This document shows, in pieces, positions 8,478 to 16,675 of a DNA stretch of 64,000 bases. Under the pieces are notes generated by a model. That model saw only the letters and a program-made list of their open reading frames with translations, was not told the origin of the DNA and did no database searches. How positions within the stretch are numbered: the first letter of the stretch is position 1; every line of letters begins with the position of its first letter. Position numbers and translations under genes: made by a program. The stretch lies in the NCBI RefSeq assembly GCF_014042345.1, contig NZ_JACEZT010000002.1, forward strand, positions 248,001 to 312,000. Direction: 5' to 3'. The DNA is from Rugamonas brunnea. Lineage in GTDB: Bacteria; Pseudomonadota; Gammaproteobacteria; Burkholderiales; Burkholderiaceae_D.

Positions 8478-9590
8478 ATGAAAGTGAAACACAAGCGCAT
8501 GCCGAACCGGGCCATGCTGTTGCTGGCCGCCCACCTGGTGGTGGCGCCCGCCCTGGCGGCCGACGCCTTCCGCGTGCGCTATAACATCGCCGGCAGCCTG
8601 GGCGGCGAGATCTTCGCGCCGCTCGACCAGCCCGGCGTGGCCGTGGCCGGCGCGCTGACCCGGATCGACATCGACAAGCTCAGCGGAGACCATGGAGAAG
8701 TGCGGACCATGGCCGTGCCGGGCGGTGTGCTGCCGTTGCCGGCGCCGACGCCGGCCGCGCTGTATCCGTCCTATGGCGGGCAGGATGGCGTGAGCGGCAC
8801 GGCCGGTTCGTCGCAGAACCAGCAGAACGTGGCCATCGGTTACATGAGTCCGGAGGTGGTCGGCGGCGGCCACTTCACGTTCGGCGTCAACCTGGCCTAT
8901 GCCGTGATCAAGCAGCGCCTCACGCTGGCGGCGCCGACGCCGGCGCTCAGCTATCCGAATCCGCTGGTGCCGTCGACGGCGGCGCGGGCGCAGGTGGCGG
9001 TCGGCTTCGACGCCGGCTACCAGGCCGGGCTGGCGGCGCAGGGCAACGCGGTGTCGGGCAACGACGAAGGCATGGGCGATGCGGAATTATTGGGTGGGTG
9101 GACGTATTCGAGTGAGCGCTGGCGTATCGTGGCCGGCGGTTCGATCGTCCTGCCGACCGGCCATTACGACAGCGCGCGCGCCGTCAACGTCGGCTTCGGC
9201 AATTTCTACACGCTGCGCCCGGCGTTCCAGGCGGCCTGGCTGGCCACGCCGCACTTGGCGGTGGCCGGCAAGTTCACGCTGGGCCTGAACGACCGCAACC
9301 GCGATAGCCATATCCGCAGCGGCAACTGGGCCGGCGCGGAAGCGGCGCTGGCCTATCTGTCGCCGGTGGGCGTGGTAGGCGCGCACACCGTGCTGGTGCG
9401 GCAGTACCAGGACGACGACGGTGGCGCGTTCGGCGCCAACCGTTATGCGCTGACGGGTACGGGATTGTTTTTCACCACCAAGCTGCCCGTGATCGACGCG
9501 GCGTTGACGGTGCAGTACATGACCACCAGTTCGTCGCGCAACGCCAAGGCGGGCAACTTCGCCCAACTGCGGCTGGTCAAATTGTTCTGA
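8478..9590 (+). CDS. SphA/MetA-pathway phenol degradation outer-membrane protein
   Basis: A predicted outer-membrane beta-barrel channel of the phenol meta-pathway family, likely admitting the aromatic substrate. It has 370 residues with a clear signal peptide ending APALA/ADAF. Start chosen at 8478 because GGAG lies 6 nt upstream; an ATG at 8463 is in frame but has no such site. The barrel part shows alternating aromatic strands (YAVIKQRLTLA, WRIVAGGSIVLPTGHY) and ends in a strand finishing LRLVKLF, with the C-terminal Phe typical of BAM-assembled barrels. It is preceded by the operator copy at 8365. Confidence 0.8.
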   Translation: MKVKHKRMPNRAMLLLAAHLVVAPALAADAFRVRYNIAGSLGGEIFAPLDQPGVAVAGALTRIDIDKLSGDHGEVRTMAVPGGVLPLPAPTPAALYPSYGGQDGVSGTAGSSQNQQNVAIGYMSPEVVGGGHFTFGVNLAYAVIKQRLTLAAPTPALSYPNPLVPSTAARAQVAVGFDAGYQAGLAAQGNAVSGNDEGMGDAELLGGWTYSSERWRIVAGGSIVLPTGHYDSARAVNVGFGNFYTLRPAFQAAWLATPHLAVAGKFTLGLNDRNRDSHIRSGNWAGAEAALAYLSPVGVVGAHTVLVRQYQDDDGGAFGANRYALTGTGLFFTTKLPVIDAALTVQYMTTSSSRNAKAGNFAQLRLVKLF

Positions 9591-9606
9591 CGGCGGCCGG
9601 GCGGCC

Positions 9607-11301
9607 TCAGGATACGGTGCTGGCCGCCTCCTCGTCCTGCGGCGCCCGTTCCAGCGGCAGCACCACCCGGAACACGGAGCCCTTGCCGACCTCGCTGTGC
9701 ACGGTGATGTGACCGCCGTGCTTTTGCACGATGCCATACGACAGCGACAAGCCCAGCCCGGTGCCCTTGCCGACCGGCTTGGTGGTGAAGAACGGTTCGA
9801 AGATGCGGCCCAGCAGTTCGGGCGGAATGCCCTTGCCGCTGTCTTCGACCTCGACCCACACGTGGCCCTCGCCGCCGCCGGTGCGCACGGTGATGCGGCC
9901 GCGCTCCTCGATGGCGTGGGCGGCGTTGACGAGCAGGTTCATGAACACCTGGTTCAGCTGCGACGGGAAGCACGTCACCTGGGCGATGCCGCCATATTCC
10001 TTGACCACTTCGGCCTTGTACTTGATCTCGTTCCACACCACGTTGAGCGTGCTGTCCAGCCCCTGTTCCAGGTTGGCCAGCACCAGGCCGCTGCTGTCGA
10101 CGTGCGAGAAGTACTTCAAGTCCTGCACGATGCGCATCACGCGCTCCAGCCCCTCGCGCGATTCGTCGAGCAGGTTGCCCAGGTCTTCGCGCAGGAACTC
10201 GGCGTCGATCTCTTGCTTCAGGTGCTCGATGGCGGCCAGTTGCCCGGGCGTGAGCGTGGCCGTGCTGGCCTCGTAGGCGTCGAGCAGGCGCAGCATGTCG
10301 CGCCCGTACTGCTGCAGCGCGTTCAGGTTGGAGTTGACGAAGGCGATCGGGTTGTTGATCTCGTGCGCCACGCCGGCCGCCAGCACGCCGATCGAGGCCA
10401 TCTTTTCCGATTGCAGCAGCTGGTTCTGGGCTTCGTTCAGTTTGCGGATCAGCTCCTGCTGGCAAGCCTTTTCCGTCTCCAGCGTGGCGTTGGCGCGCTG
10501 CAGGTCGGCCGTGCGGCTCAGCACGCGCGCCTCCAGTTGGTCGCGCGATTCGCGCAGGGCCGCCTCGGCCCGCTCGCGCTCGGTGATGTCCATGTAGCTG
10601 AACACCCGGCCCACGATGCGCTCGCCCAGGTACTGCGGGCGGGCGCGGCATTCGAATACGCGGCCATCGAGCAGGCGCAGCAAGTGTTCCGTCTCGTCCT
10701 CGCTGACCACGGCGCTGAGCAGGCTGCGGCACAGCGCGCTCTCGGCCACCTGGGCCGACAGGAAGGCCAGGATGGCGGTGTCGTCGCGCGCGTCCAGCAG
10801 CGCCGCCGGCACGCCCCACATATTGCTGAACAGGCGGTTCATGCTGGCGATCTTGCCCTGCCAGTCCAGCACCAGGATGCCGTTGCCGGTCGATTCGAGC
10901 GTGGCGCGCAGTTGCGACAGCGTCTGCTCCAGCACTTCCTCCACCTGGCGCTCGTGGCGGATATCGCGCGCCTGCACCAGCAGCAAGGGCGCGCCGTCGT
11001 GCTCGATCACGCGCACCGACTTGGCCACCGTGATCATGCTGGCGTCGGCGCAGCGGTATTCGCCCTCCTGGGCTTCGATATCCTGGTACAGGCCGTTGCG
11101 CACGTCCTCCCAGTAGAACACGTCGGGCAGCGAGCTTTCGATGTCGGTGATGGCCATGCCGGGCAGCGCCTCCTCGGCGTAGCCCAGCGTCTGGGCCGCG
11201 CCGCGGTTGGCGCCGATGATGCGCAGGCTGTGCGGCTCGACCAGCAGCATCATGTGCGGGCTGTGGTCGAGCATCAGTTGCTGGAGGCTGCGGCTGCTCA
11301 T
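9607..11301 (-). CDS. soluble PAS-PAS sensor histidine kinase
   Basis: A 564-residue kinase with no membrane segment or signal peptide. Two PAS-like domains (about 5-115 and 130-245) lead through a coiled coil (245-300) to a HisKA domain with the phospho-acceptor His313 in AAGVAHEINNP. The HATPase domain has the N box NLLVNAAHAI, DSGKGIP (G1), FEPFFTTKP and GKGTGLGLSLSYGIV. It overlaps the HD-GYP gene upstream by 4 nt, so the two proteins likely work together. No response regulator with a receiver domain is encoded nearby. The start overlapping the HD-GYP stop also gives a complete first PAS domain. Confidence 0.9.
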   Translation of the reverse strand: MSSRSLQQLMLDHSPHMMLLVEPHSLRIIGANRGAAQTLGYAEEALPGMAITDIESSLPDVFYWEDVRNGLYQDIEAQEGEYRCADASMITVAKSVRVIEHDGAPLLLVQARDIRHERQVEEVLEQTLSQLRATLESTGNGILVLDWQGKIASMNRLFSNMWGVPAALLDARDDTAILAFLSAQVAESALCRSLLSAVVSEDETEHLLRLLDGRVFECRARPQYLGERIVGRVFSYMDITERERAEAALRESRDQLEARVLSRTADLQRANATLETEKACQQELIRKLNEAQNQLLQSEKMASIGVLAAGVAHEINNPIAFVNSNLNALQQYGRDMLRLLDAYEASTATLTPGQLAAIEHLKQEIDAEFLREDLGNLLDESREGLERVMRIVQDLKYFSHVDSSGLVLANLEQGLDSTLNVVWNEIKYKAEVVKEYGGIAQVTCFPSQLNQVFMNLLVNAAHAIEERGRITVRTGGGEGHVWVEVEDSGKGIPPELLGRIFEPFFTTKPVGKGTGLGLSLSYGIVQKHGGHITVHSEVGKGSVFRVVLPLERAPQDEEAASTVS

Positions 11302-12596
11302 GGGGCGGCGGCCCCTTGCCCGGCCGTGCTGGCGTCGAAGTAGTAGCTGACCCGCTTGCGCGGGCTCAGGTACAGCAGCACGTCCTGCGGCACTTGCGCC
11401 GGCTTGAGCGATTTGACGATGTTCAGGCTGCTCTCGCGCTCCAGGTCGACCAGGATGGCTTCGTGCTTGGGCACGGCCGCGTCGTAGATGACGACGATGG
11501 GCTTCATCGGCTTGCTGGTGTTGATGGTGGCCACCATGCCCAGCACGCCGTTGGACAATTGCACCACGGTGCCGGGCGGGTACACGCCCAGGCAGCGGAT
11601 GAAGATCTGCAGCAGCTTGGGATCGAACTTGTCGCGCTGGCGCGCGAACATCTGCGACAGCGCGTCGTGCGGGGTGAGGGCGGCGGACAAGTGCGGCGGG
11701 TTGCACAGCTCGTCGTAATGGTCGGCGATGGAGACGATGCGGGTCAGCACGCTGATGGCCTCGCCCTTGAGCGCGCGCGGGTAGCCGCTGCCGTCGTACA
11801 GTTCGTGGTGGTCGCGCACGATGGCGGCCACGGCCGGCGCCAGCGCCAGTTCCTTCGCCAGGTCGGCGCCATACTGGCAGTGCAGCTGGTAGGCGTTCTG
11901 CTCGGCGCGGCTCAGCGCGTCGGGCTTGTTGAGGATTTTGTCGGACACGTTCTTGAGGCCGATGTCATGCAGCAGCGCGCCCATGCCCAGCAGCGAGATG
12001 ACGGCGTGCGGCAACTGGATGTCGCGCGCGATCATCATGGCCAGCATGGTCACGTTGAGCGAATGCAGATACAGCTCCTCGCCGCCGACCTTGTCGCCCA
12101 TCACGTGGATCGCCAGTTCCGGCGCGCACAGGATGGAATCGACGATCTGCGTGACGAGCTGGCTGGCCTGTTCGACGGCGCTGGCCGGATTGCTGAACAG
12201 CTTGGTTTCGATGGAACGGATGGTGCGGGCCGCGTCGAGGAAGGCTTTCTCGATCTGGCCGGCCTGTTCGCGCTGCTGGTTGATGCGCTCGACCATGGCG
12301 CGCTTGGCTTGCTGCATGGAGGACAGGGCCGGCGCCGGCGCCGGTGCGCCGTCCGCCGCCGTCCCGCCGGCGCTGGCGCCGTCGCCGGCGGCCGGTCCGG
12401 GCGAGGCGCCGGGATCGCTCAGGGCCGGGCTGATGCGCACCTTGCGCAAGCCCAGGCCGCGCAGCACCTGGATCTGCTCCTCGTCCTTGATCTTGAAGTG
12501 GCTGAACGCGAACGGATGCTCGAACCACTTCAAATCCAGGTGCACGTACAGCCCCACCCGCAATTGGTCGATCGAGATTTCGGCTTGGTCGAGCAT
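11298..12596 (-). CDS. HD-GYP domain c-di-GMP phosphodiesterase-like protein (DUF3391 N-terminus)
   Basis: A 432-residue protein. Residues 1-60 resemble DUF3391, followed by a Pro/Ala-rich linker (60-93), a coiled region and an HD-GYP domain. The metal-binding HD is His210-Asp211 in LLHDIGL, the next histidines are DHHELYDG (263-264), and GYP is at 271-273, so it looks catalytically competent. The usual HDIGK is HDIGL here. It probably degrades c-di-GMP. It is the first gene of a two-gene minus-strand operon with the histidine kinase. The role in the cell is unknown. Confidence 0.88.
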   Translation of the reverse strand: MLDQAEISIDQLRVGLYVHLDLKWFEHPFAFSHFKIKDEEQIQVLRGLGLRKVRISPALSDPGASPGPAAGDGASAGGTAADGAPAPAPALSSMQQAKRAMVERINQQREQAGQIEKAFLDAARTIRSIETKLFSNPASAVEQASQLVTQIVDSILCAPELAIHVMGDKVGGEELYLHSLNVTMLAMMIARDIQLPHAVISLLGMGALLHDIGLKNVSDKILNKPDALSRAEQNAYQLHCQYGADLAKELALAPAVAAIVRDHHELYDGSGYPRALKGEAISVLTRIVSIADHYDELCNPPHLSAALTPHDALSQMFARQRDKFDPKLLQIFIRCLGVYPPGTVVQLSNGVLGMVATINTSKPMKPIVVIYDAAVPKHEAILVDLERESSLNIVKSLKPAQVPQDVLLYLSPRKRVSYYFDASTAGQGAAAP

Positions 12597-12716
12597 GATG
12601 GCGCGGATCCCCCGGTGGCCCGTAACTTCCGGTATGCAAGCATCGCGCCACTGGTCGTGGCTGATTGCTGATCTACATCATGCTACGGAATCGGACTTTG
12701 TACACCACAAAATCTG

Positions 12717-12734
12717 ACTTTCTTGAATGAAAGT
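12717..12734. promoter_or_regulatory. inverted repeat upstream of the HD-GYP gene
   Basis: ACTTTC (12717-12722) and GAAAGT (12729-12734) form a perfect 6-bp inverted repeat with a 6-nt spacer, about 120 nt upstream of the HD-GYP start in the 254-nt gap that separates it from uraH. It may be an operator. Nothing else in that gap is recognisable. Confidence 0.3.
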
Positions 12735-12850
12735 TGGCGGGTGGCGATACCCACAGGCGCGCCGCCCGTGGTGATTGATGCTATCAAATTGCTAGCGTTG
12801 CGCGCAGGTCGCACCGGCCGGCGCGCGCGGCCCGGGGGATGGGGGCGCGG

Positions 12851-13201
12851 TTAGCTGCCGCGGTAGGTGGAATAGGCCCATGGCGATACCACCAGTGGCA
12901 CGTGGTAGTTCTGTTCCACGCTGGCGATGCCGAACGCCAACGTCACCCGGTCGATGAAGCGGGGCGAGGGCAGTTCCACGCCTTGCGCCGCGAAGTAGTC
13001 GCCCGCGTCGAACACCAGCTCGTACTGGCCCACTTGCATGCCGTCGCCTTCCAGCAGCGGCGCGCAGCGGCCGTCGGCGTTGGTGACGTCGGTCTTCAGC
13101 AAGGTCTTGCCGGCCGGCCCGACGGCGTACAGCGCCACTTTCACGCCGGCGCCAGGCTTGCCGACGGTGATATCGAGCACGTGCGTACTAAGCTTACCCA
13201 T
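12851..13201 (-). CDS. uraH: 5-hydroxyisourate hydrolase (transthyretin-like)
   Basis: Opens the ring of 5-hydroxyisourate, the product of urate oxidation, giving OHCU on the way to allantoin. It has 116 residues, and the C-terminal YRGS is the hallmark of HIU hydrolases as opposed to animal transthyretins. The N-terminal LSTHVLDITVGKPGAGV supplies the active-site His. The ATG at 13201 is preceded by a strong GGAGGAGA. It is divergent from puuE. No urate oxidase or OHCU decarboxylase gene is visible in the window. Confidence 0.95.
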   Translation of the reverse strand: MGKLSTHVLDITVGKPGAGVKVALYAVGPAGKTLLKTDVTNADGRCAPLLEGDGMQVGQYELVFDAGDYFAAQGVELPSPRFIDRVTLAFGIASVEQNYHVPLVVSPWAYSTYRGS

Positions 13202-13212
13202 GGTCTCTCCTC

Positions 13213-13290
13213 CATATATGTTTGGGTGGTGGTGTTTATGTAGCAAATCATATACTGGGGCCGGCAGAGCAATATATGATGCGCCATATA
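13213..13290. promoter_or_regulatory. uraH/puuE divergent control region with CATATA elements
   Basis: The 122-nt gap between the divergent uraH and puuE holds CATATATG (13213-13220), an inverted repeat ATCATATA (13247-13254) / TATATGAT (13273-13280), and a further CATATA (13285-13290). Repeated AT-rich elements in otherwise GC-rich DNA suggest an operator array or overlapping promoters for purine-catabolic control. The regulator is not encoded adjacent to it. Confidence 0.4.
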
Positions 13291-13323
13291 TCCTTCATTG
13301 CCCCTCTTTCTTTCTGACCGACG

Positions 13324-14277
13324 ATGACAACATACGATCACTACCCGCGCGACATGATCGGCTACGGCCGCACCCCACCGCACGCCAACTGGCCGGGCAA
13401 GGCCAGGGTGGCGTTGCAGTTCGTCCTCAATTACGAGGAGGGCGGCGAGAACAACGTGCTGCATGGCGATCCGGCGTCGGAAACCTTTCTGTCCGAGATC
13501 ATCGGCGCGGCCGCGTTCACCAACCGCCACCTGAGCATGGAATCGATCTACGAATATGGCTCGCGGGCCGGCCTGTGGCGCCTGCTGCGCATGTTCGAGG
13601 AGCGCAAGCTGCCGCTGACCATCTTCGGCGTGGCCATGGCGCTCAAGCGCAACCCGGAAGCGGTGGCCGCGTTCCAGCAACTGGGCCACGAAATTGCCTG
13701 CCATGGCCTGCGCTGGATCTCGTACCAGAACCTGGACGAGGCCACGGAACGCGCCCACATGCGCGAAGCCGTCGCCATCATCAAGGAGCTGACGGGCACC
13801 GCGCCGCAAGGCTGGTACACGGGCCGCGATTCGCCCAACACGCGCAAGCTGGTGGTGGAACACGGCGGCTTCCGCTACGACGCCGATTACTATGGCGACG
13901 ATTTGCCGTTCTGGCAAAAGGTGGACTACACGGATGCCAGCGGCCAGGCCGCCGTGGCGCCGCAACTGATCGTGCCCTATACGCTGGACACCAACGACAT
14001 GCGCTTCGCCGCCATGCAGGGCTTCAATTCGGGCACCCAGTTCTTCGACTACCTGAAGGACGCCTTCGACGTGCTGTACGCGGAAGGCGATCCCAATGGC
14101 CTGAACCAGCCCAAGATGCTGTCTATCGGCCTACACTGCCGCCTGGTGGGCCGCCCGGCCCGCGCCGCCGCGCTGGCGCGCTTCCTCGATTACGTGCAAA
14201 GCCACGACCAGGTGTGGATCACGCGCCGCATCGACATCGCCGAGCACTGGCACCAGCACCACCCGTTCACAGGCTGA
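13324..14277 (+). CDS. puuE: allantoinase, PuuE type (polysaccharide-deacetylase fold)
   Basis: Hydrolyses allantoin to allantoate without needing the classical amidohydrolase. The 317-residue protein has the NodB-like fold. The opening DHYPRDMIGYGR and the following VLNYEEGGENN are the PuuE signature. Later motifs are GHEIACHGLRW and TGRDSPNTRKLV, with HCRLVGRPAR near the end. It is often fused to, or next to, OHCU decarboxylase; here it stands alone. Divergent with uraH and 58 nt upstream of xdhB, it probably forms a purine degradation unit with xdhB and guaD. Confidence 0.93.
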   Translation: MTTYDHYPRDMIGYGRTPPHANWPGKARVALQFVLNYEEGGENNVLHGDPASETFLSEIIGAAAFTNRHLSMESIYEYGSRAGLWRLLRMFEERKLPLTIFGVAMALKRNPEAVAAFQQLGHEIACHGLRWISYQNLDEATERAHMREAVAIIKELTGTAPQGWYTGRDSPNTRKLVVEHGGFRYDADYYGDDLPFWQKVDYTDASGQAAVAPQLIVPYTLDTNDMRFAAMQGFNSGTQFFDYLKDAFDVLYAEGDPNGLNQPKMLSIGLHCRLVGRPARAAALARFLDYVQSHDQVWITRRIDIAEHWHQHHPFTG

Positions 14278-14335
14278 CCGGCGGCCGGCCGCGCCGATTC
14301 GGGCGTATGATGGCGTAGTCTGAAAGGAGGTCGCC

Positions 14336-16663
14336 ATGAACTACGCCGGCGCAACGGAACGACACGCCACCGCATGGGCCGCCGTGGGCCTGCCCAGCGC
14401 CCACGAATCGGCCCGGCTCCACGTGCTGGGCAAGGCCACCTACACCGACGACGTGCCGGAACTCCAGGGCACGCTGCACGCGGCGTTGGGCTTGTCGGCG
14501 CGGGCCCATGCCAGCGTGGTCGGGCTGGACCTGGCCCCGGTGCTGGCCGCGCCCGGCGTGGTGGCCGTCTACACGGCGCGCGACTTCCCCGGCGTGAACG
14601 AGTGCGGCCCTATCCTGCACGATGATCCCATCCTGGCCGACGGCGAAGTGCTGTACGTGGGCCAGCCCCTGTTCCTGGTGGTGGCCGACAGCCACGACAA
14701 CGCCCGCCGCGCCGCGCGGCGCGCCGCCGTGACTTATGCCGACCTTCCCGCCATCTTCACGCCGCAACAGGCGCGCGACGCGCGCGCGCATGTGCTGCCG
14801 CCCATGCTGCTGCAGCGGGGCGACTGCCAGGCGGCGCTGGACCTGGCGCTGCATAAGGTACGGGGCCGGCTGTTCGTGGGCGGCCAGGAGCACTTCTACC
14901 TGGAAGGCCAGGTGGCCTACGCCATCCCGCGCGAAGACCAGTGCCTGCTGGTGCACTGCTCGACCCAGCATCCGAGCGAGATGCAGCACGTGCTGGCCCA
15001 CGCGCTGGGCTTGCCGTCGCATCGGGTGCAGGTGGAATGCCGGCGCATGGGCGGCGGCTTCGGTGGCAAGGAGTCGCAGTCGGCGCAGTGGGCGGCGCTG
15101 GCCGGGCTGGCCGCGCACCGCCTGCAGCGCCCCGTCAAGCTGCGGGCCGACCGCGACGACGACATGCTGGTCACCGGCAAGCGCCACTGCTTCTACTACG
15201 AATACGAGGCCGGCTACGACGCGGACGGCCGCATCTTGGCCGCGCGCGTGGACATGACCTTGCGCGCCGGGTATTCGGCCGACCTGTCCGGCCCCGTCGC
15301 CACGCGCGCCGTGTGCCACTTCGATAATGCCTATTACTTGTCGGACGTGGAGATACGCGCCGCCTGCGGCCGGACCAACACCCAGTCCAACACGGCCTTC
15401 CGCGGCTTCGGCGGGCCGCAGGGCGCCATCGCCATCGAATACATCATCGACGACATCGCACGCCACCTGGGCCTCGATCCGCTCGACGTGCGGCGCCGGA
15501 ATTTCTACGGCATCGGCGGGCGCAACGTCACGCCTTACGGCCAGACCATTGTCGATAACGTGATCGCCGACCTGGTGGCCGACCTGGAGCGGGGCAGCGA
15601 TTACCGCGTGCGGCGCGCCGCCGCCGCCCGCTTCAACGAGCGCAGCCCCGTGTTGAAGAAGGGGGTCGCGCTCACGCCCGTCAAATTCGGCATCGCCTTC
15701 AACGTCACCCACCTGAACCAGGCGGGCGCGCTGGTGCACGTGTACGCGGACGGCTCGGTGCTGGTCAACCACGGCGGCACCGAGATGGGGCAGGGCATCA
15801 ACACCAAGGTGATGCAGGTGGTGGCGCACGAGCTGGGACTGGACCTGGACCGCGTGCGCATCACGGCCACCGACACGGCCAAGGTGGCCAATACCTCGGC
15901 CACGGCCGCCTCCACCGGCGCGGACCTGAACGGCAAGGCGGCGCAGGCGGCGGCGCGCCGCATCCGCGAGCGGCTGGCCGTGCTGGCCTCCTGCCTGTAT
16001 GGCGGCGGCGCCGCCGCCGTGCGCTTCGCCGGCAACCAGGTCCACGTGAACAGCCAGGTGCTGCCGTTCACGGAGCTGGTGCGGCAAGCCTACCTGGCGC
16101 GGGTCCAGCTATGGTCGGACGGCTTTTACGCTACGCCCGGCCTGCACTGGGACCCCGTCACCATGCAGGGCCACCCGTTCTCCTATTTCGCCTACGGCGC
16201 GGCCGTGTCCGAAGTGGTGGTCGATACCCTCACCGGCGAATGGAAGCTGCTGCGCGCCGACGTGCTGTACGACGCGGGCCGCTCGCTCAATCCGGCCATC
16301 GACATCGGTCAGGTGGAGGGCGCCTTCATCCAGGGCATGGGCTGGCTGACGACGGAGGAACTGTGGTGGAACGCGGACGGCAAGCTGATGACGCACGCGC
16401 CCTCGACCTACAAGATCCCCGCCGTCTCGGACTGCCCGGAAGAATTCCACGTGCGCCTGTACCAGAACGCCAACGTGGAGGACAGCATCCACCGCTCCAA
16501 GGCCGTGGGCGAGCCGCCGCTGCTGCTGCCGTTCTCGGTGTTCTTCGCGATCCGCGACGCCATTTCCAGCGTGGGCCAGCACCGCGTGCGCCCGCCGCTG
16601 GACGCGCCGGCCACCTGCGAGGCCATCCTGCGCGCCATCACGGCCGTGCGCACGGCCCATTGA
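14336..16663 (+). CDS. xdhB: xanthine dehydrogenase, molybdopterin-binding subunit
   Basis: The large subunit that binds the Mo cofactor and oxidises hypoxanthine or xanthine to urate. It has 775 residues, full length for XdhB. Motifs include GGGFGGKESQ, the Arg region AFRGFGGPQG, GTEMGQGINTKVMQV and the catalytic Glu in AVGEPPLLLP. The start is fixed by AAAGGAGG (14323-14330) five nt upstream. Unusually, neither xdhA (Fe-S/FAD subunit) nor xdhC (Mo cofactor insertion) is adjacent: puuE precedes it and guaD follows after 12 nt. Activity therefore depends on genes outside this window. Confidence 0.95.
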   Translation: MNYAGATERHATAWAAVGLPSAHESARLHVLGKATYTDDVPELQGTLHAALGLSARAHASVVGLDLAPVLAAPGVVAVYTARDFPGVNECGPILHDDPILADGEVLYVGQPLFLVVADSHDNARRAARRAAVTYADLPAIFTPQQARDARAHVLPPMLLQRGDCQAALDLALHKVRGRLFVGGQEHFYLEGQVAYAIPREDQCLLVHCSTQHPSEMQHVLAHALGLPSHRVQVECRRMGGGFGGKESQSAQWAALAGLAAHRLQRPVKLRADRDDDMLVTGKRHCFYYEYEAGYDADGRILAARVDMTLRAGYSADLSGPVATRAVCHFDNAYYLSDVEIRAACGRTNTQSNTAFRGFGGPQGAIAIEYIIDDIARHLGLDPLDVRRRNFYGIGGRNVTPYGQTIVDNVIADLVADLERGSDYRVRRAAAARFNERSPVLKKGVALTPVKFGIAFNVTHLNQAGALVHVYADGSVLVNHGGTEMGQGINTKVMQVVAHELGLDLDRVRITATDTAKVANTSATAASTGADLNGKAAQAAARRIRERLAVLASCLYGGGAAAVRFAGNQVHVNSQVLPFTELVRQAYLARVQLWSDGFYATPGLHWDPVTMQGHPFSYFAYGAAVSEVVVDTLTGEWKLLRADVLYDAGRSLNPAIDIGQVEGAFIQGMGWLTTEELWWNADGKLMTHAPSTYKIPAVSDCPEEFHVRLYQNANVEDSIHRSKAVGEPPLLLPFSVFFAIRDAISSVGQHRVRPPLDAPATCEAILRAITAVRTAH

Positions 16664-16675
16664 ACGGGAACATCG

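Noticed and set aside
14267..16087. Open frame of about 600 codons on the minus strand opposite xdhB
   Set aside because: It mirrors the codon bias of high-GC xdhB, has a His/Gly/Ala/Arg-rich composition with no domain, and no ribosome-binding site.
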